Positions 46,281 to 61,016 of a DNA stretch of 64,000 nucleotides are shown one piece after another. Both the position numbers and the translations under genes were made by a program. The notes beneath the pieces were generated by a model. That model was not told the DNA's origin, searched no databases, and was given only the letters and a program-made list of their open reading frames with translations. Each line of letters opens with the position of its first letter. Position 1 is the stretch's first letter. The stretch comes from Paramacrobiotus metropolitanus (taxonomy: Eukaryota > Tardigrada > Eutardigrada > Parachela > Macrobiotidae), in assembly GCF_019649055.1 (NCBI RefSeq), contig NW_026570242.1, forward strand, positions 310,001-374,000, written 5' to 3'.

Positions 46281-49200
46281 CTACACCCGCGACCTGGCCA
46301 CTAACTGGGACGCCGACGGATGTGTGGAATTCTGCACTGGGTTAAATCTACTTCTGGCAGCGCTGTTTTTCTGAGCGAATCTTTCGGCTGCTCTGGTATG
46401 CCTAGCGCGTGCCGGTTGTATTTTAGGTGCAGACCCGGATTGTGCTTGAGCGCTGACAATGTTCAGATACAAAGCGATCACGTCCTTCTCTTCCTGCAAT
46501 GCATAAATACTTTTGGCTTACGAAAAAATCATAAATAAAAATACTTATGAGACAAACTTACCAAAGCCAAATGATTTTGTAGTACCGGTGACAGCTCGAC
46601 AAGAGCTCGGTTTTTGTTGTAAAAGTAAAACACCAGGACTCTGCAAAACCCGTATAAAAAATAATTATGTAAAAGTATTTATCGCCGTTACGATATAACA
46701 TGTAAGTTGTAAAAACTCAGCAAAGCGTTCATACCGTACAAGTCTATAAAAATCGTCTACTGGTTTAGCATTTTGTCCATGGACGCTTACAGTAAAAATA
46801 CAATGACAAAAATCAGGACAGGAGGCATGATGAGGATATCCATAATCTCATACAGCAAAGGTACTGTATCTTTGAAACGTATTATCGCTGCCGCAATAAT
46901 GTCGGGCTCCGGACACAAATCCCGAAACGGTCCACAGTCCTTTGATGGGAGCAATCTGGAGTTTCCAAAACACCGTGGACGTTATGAAAAATATCCCCAC
47001 GATTCTTATAATACCAGATATTCGGTTGCTGAAGTTTTACAAAAAGAATGCAACGGTCTGCAAATCTTTTCGCAAACGTTTTCGTTAAAAGGAGTTGATT
47101 AATGATGTTGGAAGTTATACCTATTATATTATACAAAAATCTTAACTGGTTTTCTGATTTACAAATAACTCTTACAATGTAATTACGAACGCCACGGACA
47201 AGGTGCATAAGACAAACGAAAGCAGGAGAGCTGTGCAATAAATGGCATGCGTTCCTTCGTTGCCACTTCCAAGGGGAGCTGATTTATACATCTTCGAATA
47301 CCTTATAATCACCTGCAAATGTAAAACGTATTCGCTTTCGTGTTAATATGCTACAGATGTTTAGATTCTTACTGGTGATTCTACAGAAATATTCTAGACA
47401 TGTATTGTCGTTTGCGCAGTTTACTCCAGGTAGATTTTTCGCTTGTGTGCTTCTTTGTGTTACATAAAAGTATGCAAAGTGATAAAACAATATAAGTACG
47501 GTAATATAAAAATTCAGATAAATCGTAGTACGAAATGAACTTTGAGTATCACATATTAATATTGAAATTACACGAAACGTAATCATTACCGTATCGCGCG
47601 CAAACAAAAGCAGGGTCGTGAGAATGGCGATTGCACACATAATTGGGCTATAATAAGTAGCCAGGAAGGTGATAACTTGCAGATAGATAATTCTTTGGGT
47701 CAACAGATCAGCTCGGAAAACTAATTGTTTACGTGTGAATAATTTTATAATAGGCGATAAGAATAATCCAAGCACCGATATTCCAAGCTCAAATACCAAA
47801 TTCATCACAGCAAGCTGATAAAATTTTTGCGAAAGACTTGTTTCCCAACACGACATTTTCTGAAAAGAGAGAAAATTAGCAAAACCAGTACTAAAATTAA
47901 TCCATACATCTTACTCGCTCAGCCGCACAGTCTTTCTTGTTCTCAAAATTCACCGCCCCAATTGTCTGGCCAGACTCGTTAAGGATCCAGTAATAATATA
48001 ATGTACCAAGGGTACCGAAATTTAAACAGATACCCCTAATAAACAATTCCGATTAAGAATTTGGTATGTAAAGTGATCAGACAAATTTTTGGAGTATTCT
48101 TGTTGTTCGTCAAGCACACTGAGAACTTACTTAGCTAAACTGGAAAGTAATTCCCTTCATAGGTCATATATTTTTCGTATTTGCTGAGTACAGAAAATAT
48201 CACCGGAAAAACAAAATTCAACAGAGTGATGATCATGGCCGGAGAAAGCTCGATTGCGTATTTCTGATGTATATCCAGATCTTCCTAAAACCAGACAAAT
48301 CGTTGTAACGTCAGTGGAAATCTTTACCCGAACTGTAGCAACGACAGGCTGCAAAAGGACACGAAGTATCTTAGTATAGTAACATTTTCATGTATGTTTC
48401 GTTATTGTTAACAGTTTAAACTGCGGCATTTATTACCTTTCTTACAGGTTGGTATGGTTATTTTGTCAGCAACATACCGTAAATGCTGGATTCGAGTAGA
48501 ATAATTAGAACTTAAGCTTCAGCATACGTTTATCTCAAATACACCGGCAGACGAATACCACGTCAAAATAATTGCAACTCACATAAATGATGCGATTCGT
48601 TTCCGGTTGCCTGTTTGTTTTCAAGTTAATTTCAATAAACTCCAGATAATACCACAGACCAGCGCCTAGCCCGGCGGTAAGAAGAACAATGAAGGCATTG
48701 ACAAAAAACCGCCGGATGTAGATGGGTCGCCGGAACTTTTCGATGCGTCTGGCTGTTATTAATTTTTCGCGCAGCGTTGTAAGTAAATCCTGTCGGTTCA
48801 GTTTGATTGCGTCTTCGTCGTAGACAGTGTGCTCCCACATAAAGAAGACGGTATCGCAGTATTTGGGCTTGCCACCCATTGTGGATGTCGAAACAATTTT
48901 CCCATAAGACTGCGTTATCCTACGAAAGAAAAAATAACTATGAACAATCAATCAGTAGTACCGCTAAAAATCAAAATTGAATGCTATATTGTCACACCAA
49001 TATTTAGTAACTTTTTCACGCTACCATACAAAGAACGTGGAAAAATATGAGCGCACGTATGAAGATATATATGCAGCTGATTAAATAAGCAAACTATGTA
49101 TCTGCCATCGTGCATCCTTGAAAATTAGTAGTGTATCATCTGAAAAAAGCAACGGAATACTTACGAGTAAGTTATCACGACAAACTGGAACAGGTAAAAG

Positions 49201-51378
49201 AATCCAAGGGAAAACAGGTATCCCATTGTGCGATCAAACTGCCAGTTTCCAAAAATAGTCGAAAAGTTGGCCAAATAAAATCCATAATGGAAAAACGAAT
49301 CTTGCAGTATTCCCTGACAGAAAATTGAGAAATACAGTACTTTGTAGCTTAAAGCAGAACAAATAAAAATAGTAACAAGCATTACTAACACGACTAACAT
49401 CTTGGAAGCACAAAATATACTGTAATTATATATTTTAAATACATTCGTGCCGTTTACCATGTATTACCTGTCCGGTAAAAATATCCTGCGGAATAAATGG
49501 CTGATCCGGTTTTTCAACAACGGCGAGAGGTTTGTGATCGTTAAGGTCATGCCAGAATATCGAGGGTGCCATGCCGAATAGGAAAGTAACCGCAAATGTC
49601 GCAAAATTTGTTGCGATGATCCACAAAATAAATAAGAAATACGAATGCACATCGGACCCGTAGTGGCTATCCACCCAACGCAACAAACCGGTGAACGGTT
49701 TCAAGGTATCCGCCACATCGCCCAGCGCGCGCCAGAAATTGCGACCGACTTTGGCCACGGTGACCTGCACGGTTTGCGTGACCAACCCGTCAATCTGGTC
49801 TTTCATGTTGTTGTATTCGCGGCGCTTCTCGCTCAGCGGCTGGATTAGCTCACGAAACTGCTCCGGTTGGATAAGCTTCACATCCGCCTTCTGTCCGGCA
49901 GCTTCCTTGTAGTCGTCGACGGTTTCTTTCAGCGGTCTTTCGACAGCTTGCTACAGTATGAAATAATCTTGACGATTCACTGTGAACTGAGTGAAACAAT
50001 ATCCCAGAATTCCATAGCTGCATTAATAGCATTACCACTAAAAAAGAAGTGTGGAAGAAATTCTTATATAGGGGGAAAAATGTGTCTAGCCGAGCCAATC
50101 CCTTGTACTTCTGATGTAAGCCAGCTGGTGGTTTACGTTGTGGCTGCACAGCGTTTTATGTAAAGCGCTGCTATTAAGGCTGTGCGGCATTGACGGTACA
50201 TGTGGTATTAACTGCACCAGGCAGGTCCGGGCTATAATACACTTTTAGCCTATTTACCTGCAGTTGTACGAGTGCTGCTCACCTGTTATCAGTACCTCTA
50301 ATCTTAATAGCAGCGCTTTACATAGAACACTGTCAAGCCACAACGTAAACCACCAGCTGGCTTACATCAGAAGTACAAGGGATTGGTTCGGCTAGACACA
50401 TTTTTCCCCCTATATTTGTTTTGATGATATTACCATCCGAATCTCATTCGGATCGGCTCCTTCGGCATCCACATCTTCCAATGGCGCCACCAGTTCCACT
50501 CGACCGGACTCCGCTTCGTACCGAGCCACTCTGTCCTGACCTTTCCTCCTTTGCATGTTCACTAATATGAAAAAAACCTTCGTTTGCCGATACTTAACTT
50601 ACCATGCCATGTACAGTCATATACATGTACTTGTACATGTAATAGGGCGCACATCAAACGTTATCCTCGTCTATGGTGCCATAGTGCATTACTTGTATTT
50701 TTAATTATAGTATGACATCGCACAGGCGGTTATTTTGTTTTGCTTAAATCAGTAAAGAAATCGAATAAGTATTATTAGAATTTTGCAGGTATCTCATTAG
50801 ACACATTTTTACATTTGCTGGATTTGACGTACAGTAGTTACATCACGTAATGCATACTTGCGTAGTCACGGCCTGTGCAAGTTCATCACTGACAATAAAT
50901 AAAGTGGCAAATGGAACGATTTATCCCAAATCGATGACTTAATTTCGTAATGCATATAATATACCTCGTAAATAACAGTAGCTTACGTACTTACTGGTAT
51001 TATATACAAGGGACTGCAGCGCCTGATGGCCTTTGAACTTCTTCATGGCTTCGATAATGTTGGGCTCCCGCAGTGCATCCGCCTCTTCGAAGTCATAGTC
51101 CGTATCCCGGGAATACTGGCTGCCCCCGTCGACCCGTCGGGTGGGAATTTCGAAACCCGTTGCAGATTCTTCATCGTCGTCATAACGATCCCTGTCCGGT
51201 GCACCTCGTCGACGGTGCATATGCACAGCGAAATCCCTGCCGTTGCCATTTCGTCTGTCGTCGTGCAGGGACACGCTGTAATCGCTCCGCACCGACCTGC
51301 TATCCGGATCGCCGTAATCTCGCTCATCGGATATGCGATCGTCGTGGGGATCGTCAGGATAATCACGCCGTGGATAAC
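46281..51378 (-). CDS. Transmembrane channel-like (TMC) protein
   Basis: Large multi-exon gene; the 5' exon lies above 51378 and was not found. Exons seen in order: 51378-50995 (disordered, D/R/Y-rich), about 50560-50430 (acidic 'EDVDAEGADPNEIRM'), about 49950-49450, 49370-49170, 48920-48580, 48290-48140, 47990-47930, 47870-47300, 47270-47170, about 46945-46780 and 46500-46281. TMC hallmarks: 'FTGLLRWVDSHYGSDVHSYF', 'DSFFHYGFY', 'LSPAMIITLLNFVFPVIF', the signature 'CWET', 'NEGTHAIY', and 'CGPFRDL' before the last membrane segment. TMC1/2 relatives form the pore of mechanotransduction channels; other TMCs are ion channels or modulators in sensory neurons and muscle. A 350-bp inverted-repeat element sits in an early intron. 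Exon borders are approximate. Confidence 0.85.
50066..50415. mobile_element. Inverted-repeat element (MITE-like) in TMC intron
   Basis: Arms 50066-50178 and 50303-50415 (113 bases each) are reverse complements with a few mismatches around a 124-base loop. Outer ends read atataggggg...ccccctatat. No coding capacity in the loop. A fold-back or MITE insertion is the simplest reading; target-site duplication was not clear. Confidence 0.85.
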
Positions 51379-54282
51379 CTAAACATTTAATCAGTTGCAG
51401 TTGGATACTCGAAGTACAAATAAATGCGAGAATAAAATTCAAATCGAAGTTTCGATCTCATTTATTTTAATTTAATTCGAATCAGAGCAGGTAGCCCATT
51501 TCCGGCTAGGATGACAGTCTAGCCTGGGATTTTATATTAAACCTGGCTGGAAAAATGAGCTGCGAAAAAAAGTGAGCTGACAGTGAGCTGCGAAAAATTT
51601 GCTGTACCTACTCATAATTATAGGGAGCTGTCGTGTATGGACACAAATAAATTACATAAAACTATTTGCATAAACGAATCTTTGGATGCAAAGGCACAGT
51701 ATACAGAAATCATTCGTATTATTATACCGCGTGAAAAATGCGCATTTTCAGAAATTTTACAAGCACAATACCTTATGGGTCTATGCGCGTTCTGTGACTC
51801 CTGTCCAGGACAGGAGTCACAAAACGCGCCATGGCTATGTTTGCGTGCGTGAGCGGAAACGGCGGCTATTATCAGAGCGGGCAAAGGTCGTTTGTTAATA
51901 ATAATTATTATTGCTATTTGCTAGCGATAAATACGTGCTTGTTATATACGTAATCAAAAATTGTACCGCTGATGTCACTTGGTACAGTTTGCAGATAGGG
52001 CGCTGTTGTAAAGTGCTATGAAAGCGTAAACTGTTTGTTTATGAAACAAACCAAAGGAAATGGATGGCGGAAAAAGGAAAAATTAATACGAATAACCATA
52101 CTTCTATGGAGAGTACAGAAACACCACTGCATGGTAATTACTTGTAATTAAGTGGGAAGTACGAGACTGATGCAGTCTCGTAGGTTGAATAAGAATCTCT
52201 CTTTAAAGCTCCGACGGTGTACTGGCACAGGAGACCATTACGATTTAATCGTTAATGCTCCTAATAGATATTTCCACATTTACAGTTAGCTGCTCGAAGG
52301 ACGTATCAGCAAAATTCATGTTAATAGAAAGCAATCTGAAGACTACGAATGCGGTTCCGAATACGAATCCCCGCCTCTTTTGCATACGTCATAGCCCTAT
52401 TCGTTTCGTAAACCTTCCGTAAAGCACGAAATTCAAGCTTTGAATCGTAGCGTGTCTCCGGATAGCTGTCGATTCTGCCTGTCTTGATGGAATTCCGTTT
52501 GCTTTGGATTTTAAGTAGAGAAAACATTCCTCTTTTTTATGAGCTAAAAAGTTTTGAATACTCTTTTCACAATTTAAAAACAAATTTTTGATTGACATAA
52601 GGTATCGCGATTGAAATTACGTTAAAAATGCAACTTGTACGAGTCGTACAGGCGTATGCATCGAGCTCTACCGACCAATAGGAAAATTCTAAAAGCAGTT
52701 GGATCGAGTGCAGCTAGTTAGCTGGCAGTCGCCGGCTTGGGCGGTTGAGCGCTTCCGGTCTGAAGCGGTTTTTACCTGACCACTTCGGCCGCGCTACGTT
52801 TCGTGCACTTGTTATGACTTCGGCAACATACAATTCGCCTTGCTCACTTCGGTCCGCCCTCTTTTCGGCCACGTTTATTTTGGCTACATGACATTTTAGC
52901 TTTTATTTTCCTTGTGTCAAGTTGTTACTTAGTGTTTGTTGTAAATTGTAAGCTGCTTACTTACAATTTACAAGAAAACCAGGTCCACGAGGTCGCCACA
53001 ACAATACGGACCATACATGCACAGCTTGACCTGAGACTTTCTAGTTTTTTTAAAAGAGAAACTATTTGTTTTTCTCAGTTTTTTTTAGGTATCTTTGGTT
53101 TCTTAGATCATACGTTTTGGTTTTCTTCTGTTACATTAATTTTGAATATTATTATGAGAGGCTAATGGTGAGCTGAAGCTGCAGGTGAACGTGGCGTAAT
53201 CTGTGTTCTGTTCCAACAAAGTTTGTTTCTTTTTCTGAATGTGAACTGATAAATGATCTGTTATCAAGTAGACACAACGCAACGCAACGCGTCATTACGC
53301 AACCATATATACGCTTAGGTTATTAGATAACAGCTTTATTTCTTGCCTACTTTCCTAATAAAGTAAGTATTGATCAAATTTATAGAAACAGATAAAAGTT
53401 GGCAACAATGCATCGACGCATTCTTTTAATCTTCTTTGTAAATGCAAGTTTGCAAATTTTTTAATTATTGATAATAATTAACACTGGTGGAATTTTGCCT
53501 GAATATACATAATGTGGTCGAATGTGAGTGGTGGCCGAATAAGCGTAACCGAAGTGTAAATGGCCGAAATCATCGGTACCAAACCGTTTCGACATCTGTT
53601 TCGGTCCGAATTTATTGTCAGATCTCGGATGCGGTTACGAACACCATTTCAATCCGTGTTCGTATTCGGTTCCGTATTCGTAGTGTTTAGATTACTTTCT
53701 AATATAAGTACCCATACGACTGCAATGAATACGGGAAAAAATTTCCCACTGTACATGTAGCAAATGCTGTACTATATATATATCTACAATTTCTATACTG
53801 TATAAGAACATGCGACACACAATGTGCTGTAAAAAATTTACTAGATTGCTCGATGAATAATCAAAATACTTTGGACATAAATGTCAGACTAAGCCGAAAT
53901 GGCCGAAATCGCAAGACATAGAAGAAATTTAAGAAATATTGTCTCCAACAGCTGTTGGAGGAAAAAAAGTGAAGTGCACTCCTAAACAATTTTTGTACTT
54001 TTACGTGTTCAGCCTCGCGCTGTGCCGCTTTGTTGACCCTGACAACTGCCAGTTTTTAATAATATTTTAACTTCATATCCTCATTAACTTATGAGTTAGC
54101 ACAGGTATATCCGTATTATTAATAATTATGTACATATATTGTCCAGAACTGGTTACTTATCAGTGCACTGATCCTATTATTATTGTTATTATTATTACGG
54201 CACAAGAGCAGACAACCCCAAGTGGACTTCAAGTCTGGTCGAACAAAAACATTTTTCTGCTAACAAAAACATTTAGGACAGC
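51379..54282. other. Gene-poor region with hairpin and repeats
   Basis: Must hold the missing 5' exon of TMC. Contains a direct repeat of gtgagctg(c)gaaaaa type (51553-51602), a 22-bp-arm hairpin (51785-51829), a pair of inverted 48-base segments (about 52321-52370 and 53657-53706), and stretches rich in ttcggcc/ggccgaa (52740-52880, 53515-53640). No supported frame. Confidence 0.45.
51785..51829. repeat. Hairpin with 22-bp arms
   Basis: gcgcgttctgtgactcctgt..., one-base spacer, then its reverse complement with a single mismatch. It would fold into a tight stem-loop in RNA or single-stranded DNA. Confidence 0.85.
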
Positions 54283-54830
54283 TTAATAGATTTGACGATT
54301 AGCACAAATTTCAAAGAAGGTACAGAATTTCAAAGAAGGTACAGAACTAGCTTCGAGAATTTTAGGATTAACAGCAAGAATTTTATCAAGAAGACGCTTT
54401 AGTCGAATTTCCATAGTCCACCCTCCGATAACTTTCTTTACCCGCATAGCATGGATCCGGGCCGGCTTCCGCAAATTGTAGCGCATGGTGTTATCTTTTA
54501 CTTGAATCATGTCCAGGAGGTAGCCCGGAAGCGAGAACTGATCTTTATTCCAGAACTTGAACAACCACACCGCATCGCTCTGACGCCATCGGTCGAATAT
54601 GTGAAGAATACCCAACTTCTGATACAGTTCCGGAGTTACCGGCATCTTGTAATCAGCGACGGTTTTCAGAGCTTTACGTTGCAGTCCGGCTAGCTTGTCG
54701 AGCTCAGTCGAAGACGCTGCTGACCATACCGGCGACTGGTGTGCGATATACAGTATACTGCCTAAGTGTACTGATCCTATACTGATGTTCATTAATGGCA
54801 TGAAAATCTGGTACTAGTACACATTTTCAA
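54283..54830 (-). mobile_element. LINE remnant, C-terminal end of reverse transcriptase polyprotein
   Basis: A 172-codon minus-strand frame begins with 'SPVWSAASSTELDKLAGLQRKAL' and continues 'ELYQKLGILHIFDRWRQSDAVWLFKFWNK'. This is the usual region after the reverse-transcriptase domain of Jockey/CR1-type non-LTR retrotransposons (Y/SPVW, LQ.KALR, LY.KL.I...D). The catalytic reverse-transcriptase domain and endonuclease are absent, so this is a strongly 5'-truncated, dead copy. A 17-base direct repeat (tttcaaagaaggtacag) lies within its 3' part near 54308-54345. Confidence 0.8.
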
Positions 54831-55428
54831 ATTTGCACTAAAATCGTCGGAAACTGCAATGACAGCGATTTACAAAGCACCAAAAACATTCCCGGTTGAA
54901 AAATTACACTCACTACTCACGGACACACGGTCAGTGGTGCTTAGACTGTTACATTAGTTTTTTGCCCTTTTCTAATCTTTTTGCGGTATATTTTTTTCTT
55001 TGTAGAAATAGCAGTTTCATTTTTTTCTTTGTAGAAATAGCATTTTAATTTTAAATATTGATAATAAATAATATTTATTGCCAATGCGTGGATATGTCAG
55101 TATTTCTTAAAGAGCGCAAAATTTTTATTTGCATGAAGCGCCGTCTACAAAATTTTATTCCGCTTGTCTCTAGACTCTGCCTCACTATTAAAACATTGGC
55201 TTATTTGCGCCGTTTTGAATAACCCATTGGAGGGGATGAATTTTACCGAACCGTTCGGCGCGCATGAATCTAGCTAGACGTTTTGTGTCCCTTTTCTCTG
55301 GGCATTTTTGTCTGTCTTATAAATCAATGGTTACGCGTTCGCGGAATCGACAGTTCTGCAGTTCAGTTGATAATCTGCGGGTTTGCTGTCGCCATATTAA
55401 TTTTGAATAAATTTTTTGTTTCGGCATC
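54831..55428. other. Upstream region of eL41
   Basis: Likely promoter and 5' UTR of eL41; a pyrimidine-rich stretch (tcccttttctct, about 55288) could be a TOP-like start. A duplicated tttttctttgtagaaatagca lies near 54990-55040. Confidence 0.45.
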
Positions 55429-55506
55429 ATGCGAGATAAGTGGAAAAAAAAGCGCATGCGGCGTTTGAAGAGGAAGCGTAGGAAGATGAGGGAACGTTCT
55501 AAGTAG
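55429..55506 (+). CDS. RPL41: Ribosomal protein eL41
   Basis: A 25-codon frame, MRDKWKKKRMRRLKRKRRKM then RERSK and stop, is nearly identical to eL41 of animals and yeast (human differs at about four positions). eL41 is a single basic helix at the interface of the two ribosomal subunits, in the bridge eB14. The frame is complete from ATG to TAG, and the amino-acid conservation over its entire length leaves little doubt. Too short for normal gene callers. A ribosomal-protein promoter is expected upstream; the pyrimidine tract near 55288 is compatible. Confidence 0.95.
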   Translation: MRDKWKKKRMRRLKRKRRKMRERSK

Positions 55507-56919
55507 TCGGCGCAAGAAGAAGCTCCTGTTATCCAGTTTTCAGAATCAATTGAACGCTTGGTCCATGATTGCCGCATCCAGTTCCGCGCTGTGTGGTGGG
55601 CTCGGGCTGAAAACGGAACAGGTATCTGTTTTGAGAATTTCTTATTTAGTTTTCCCAGATTATTGCTAAAAAAGTATTTATCTTGTTAGAATAAAGTGCT
55701 TGAATCAGTATCATTTACACGCTGGAGTTCAGAAATTAGTTAATCATGTTAATGTAGAAAATTCATACTCTCAGAATCATGTAGCCCATAAGTTCTCTGT
55801 ATGCGGCATGAGTTTTCCGTTGTGTGTACTGGAAAGTGCCTTAACCGCCGCAATCTTGTACAAGGTTTTGAGGTACTCGTATTACGGCTTACCGTTAGAT
55901 TTCTTCAGAATTTTGGAAGTTTGCTTGTTGCAGAAATATTACTAACAGCAAGTTTTTATGTGGAAACTTTTAACAGAACGTTTTTTTAAGCGTTTTGGAT
56001 CATGATTTCGAAAATTACTGTCAAAATCTTCTGCATTCTCAGCCATTCTGTATGAAGTTGTTAAATGATTGAGTTCTTATTCTTTTTTTAAATCTTGAAT
56101 ATTAAAGTCCTGTTGAAGCTGAAGGAGTACTTACGCAAACGTGTATAGTTGCAAACTGCGATGTTACATGGCGTTTGTTTGTAGAAACTGGGACCAAACC
56201 CACAGAATCGGCTCCAGGAACCACCAAGTCATCGGTTGTCCTCCGGATTCAGCGCAAGACCGTCTGATTTGTATTCCATTGTGTGTACCGACTGTTTCTG
56301 TTTTCGGATTTAGCTTAGAGTATCACCGCTGGCGTGGACTGGATTCGGCATTCCGTGTAACGAGATTTTAATTGTTTCTGTCTTTTTGGGTGTCACAGCG
56401 AATTGTGTTCCGTTGTTTAATTAAAAAGACGCAAAACGTTACAGCTTCGCAGTTCGCACTCTGAATTTGCAATTTAAACGGCTTAGAAGAGATAACATTT
56501 CAAGCCGTAAGAAGTTCAGTAAAAACAGCGTTTAATAAGAACCGAGACATCGTCTACCGGCACCGGAAATAAATAAACGCAAGTGTATCTACGGACACAG
56601 AAACGCTACTGGTACGAATTCTACGAAAACGCATCCGGCGATGTGACATGCCATAAAGGACCATAATACATACAGTAGGTCAGAACAGGGACTTTTCGCT
56701 GCCTTGTACAGTTGTACCGGCAAATTTGCATCTCTAACTGGGCTAACACAACATCCATTTACTGTACTTTATGCAACTTTCGAGCCTTGCCCGTCGCTTT
56801 TTGAGAACGCTACACACGCTAGGAAAAACAGGAGCGGAAGAATTAACCAGTTTGCTGTTACTAATTCAGCACTAATGCTGAATACAATAATACATAATTA
56901 AAAATTAAACTACCGCGCC
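55507..56919. other. Gap between eL41 and CDKL kinase
   Basis: The 3' UTR of eL41, then AT-rich DNA with small unsupported frames (55700-55989, 56141-56371, 56704-56901). No repeat recognised. Confidence 0.4.
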
Positions 56920-58845
<1,926 letters not shown>

Positions 58846-59373
58846 TTAGCGAAGAATCCTGTCAACGGATATTTCAGATTATTGGGTAATAGTACAACTG
58901 TCCGGTCGGGATGACTGCTAAAAACTGATTTGGCGAGCTAATGTAATGCAAATTTCTAAAAAATATATAACCACTCCAACCAGTAAGCAAATTTCTGTTC
59001 CCATCATTCCGTAACAGCTTTTGGCTTTTTCATTACACCGTGGTTGCTACGGCAGGTTTAGCATAGTGGGAATAGTGCAGTGCGCTAGATGGAAAATTTC
59101 TGTATCGTACTTAAATCAGAAATAAATAAAATTCATAGACATGAAATTTTATTTTAAATCGCAAATAGCCAAATACTGTATGAGATACGTAACAATTTTT
59201 GATTATTCATCGTTCAAGTGCTTTATTGACTAAAAAACGAAACCGAATCGTAATCATTTATAGCATCGCAGCTTAATCCACATCTATGTAGCTCCTTGAA
59301 GGAGTAAATCGAAATTCAGCCGCATAACAACAAAAGTGGAAAGCGTCAAAAGGAACAACCACGTACACAACGA
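58846..59373. other. Spacer between CDKL and ITPA genes
   Basis: Promoter of the CDKL gene (minus) and 3' UTR of ITPA. No feature recognised. Confidence 0.45.
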
Positions 59374-60204
59374 TCACACAGCTGCACCACTCATCAAATA
59401 CGCTTTCAGCTTCTCCAAAGCCTTGCCGCGGTGCGAAACGGAGTTCTTCACGGCTTTGTCCATTTCAGCATACGTCTCTGAGAAGCCGTCCGGCTGGAAG
59501 CAGGGATCCCATCCGAAGTGGCGCGGGCCTCGTGGCGCCACAATCTGTCCGTCCTGTCGTCCGGAAAACAAACGCACTTCGCGTCCTTCCCCTTCGCAGT
59601 ACGCGAACGTGCACAGCGCATACGCGGAGTAGTCCCCGAAGCTATCCAGCATCTTGTGCAGGCCCTCCGGATGGAGTTTGTCCAGAAACCATTTGATGTA
59701 GGGCCCGGGCAGGCCTCCCATAGCGTTGAAACACAGGCACGTGTCTTCGCAGATCACCGGTCCTTTGATCAGCGCGGCTGCCGTCTCGCATTTCTTCGTG
59801 GAGATCTCTTCGGGACAGGCGCCCTGATACTCCGGCAGGTCAATACTTTGGGAAACAATCTGTAAAGTGCAATCGCGAATTAACCTGAAGACTTGCGAAA
59901 GCAAAACACAGAAAGAGTGGCGAAGAACGCTCTAGCAGGCTGCTGTACATTTAAGCAAGCTAACTTGCTTGTTAGCCCAGAATTACCGATGTGAAATGCA
60001 CTCATATTAAACCTGTAACAATTAAAATAATCAGTATTGAGTGTCACAGTTTGCTGCAGTAAATAGTTTAAGTCAGATGTTCATAATGATTGCACAGTAA
60101 CTCACGGAGAAATGCTCCTGTATCGCGGTACCGAGAATGGCCTTAAATTCCTCCAGCTTGCGAGGATTCCCAGTTACGAACGTCAATCGTTTTAAAGAAG
60201 ACAT
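59374..60204 (-). CDS. ITPA: Inosine triphosphate pyrophosphatase
   Basis: Two exons, 60204-60106 and 59859-59374, joined in phase 0 (TCC | gtgagt ... ctttacag | ATT), 194 residues, the same as the human enzyme. Motifs: '[12 protein letters not shown]' (substrate loop), 'DLPEYQG', '[24 protein letters not shown]' (metal and base binding), '[11 protein letters not shown]' and '[10 protein letters not shown]'. It hydrolyses ITP, dITP and XTP to the monophosphates, cleaning non-canonical purines from the nucleotide pool in the cytosol. All active-site residues I can place are present. Confidence 0.95.
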
Positions 60205-61016
60205 CTCTTGCGCAACACTCGAGAAATTAAGACCGTCAAAGTTCTTCAACTTCATAAGTCCGTTCGGGATTATGTTTTGGTGCGAAGACTGGAAGACACA
60301 TACCAAACACAAGTCTGGAATTCGAAAAGTGGTAAAGTGTAAACCGTAAAAAAATGCTGTGATTGTAACAGATTGTTTCCATTGTTTGCTATACACTCTC
60401 GCCATGGTCAATTGCAACCGCTCTACAGGTGGCAGCGGAACACAATACTTTCGCAACTTCCGGCTCCGTCCAGAAACGCAATCACTACGAGCATAGATCC
60501 CTGATCCAGAAGAATATCGGAAGGCAGGCAGGTTAGTAGGATTACCCTTTGTTGATTTTGGCAACAAAAATTTTAAGCAATTGTTTCAATTATTACTAGT
60601 AAGTGCATATTAGAAGTAGCTCAGAATACTGAGATTTGTAGCTTTATTATTGGTAGATAATCACCAAAGTACTGCTTAACCATAAGTAGATTACTTGATA
60701 CTGATTAACGTCCGAGTACGCAGTTTCAACAACCTTTATTGGAGAAGCTAAGTAACAGGTCATGATCAGTGAATTTGGGGAATTAGAAAACATCAAAAAA
60801 GCAATTAATTACAAAAGATCATTCAGCAGCAGCCAAACAGAAAAAGCAGAACGACCAGAAATGGGCCGTTAAGGATACACTTCCGGTTCGACTAGTTCCT
60901 TTTTTGACATTGCATAATAACAACATGTGGGCAGGGGCACGTACTTTTTGACGATATTGCGCATACGTATTAATACGGGTAGGCTGGTAGCGACTGTATA
61001 TTAGTACAATACTCAT
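60205..61016. other. Gap between ITPA and AP-1 sigma
   Basis: Promoter of ITPA and 3' UTR of AP1S. The frame at 60073-60567 is only the ITPA exon read into its upstream region. Nothing else seen. Confidence 0.45.
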
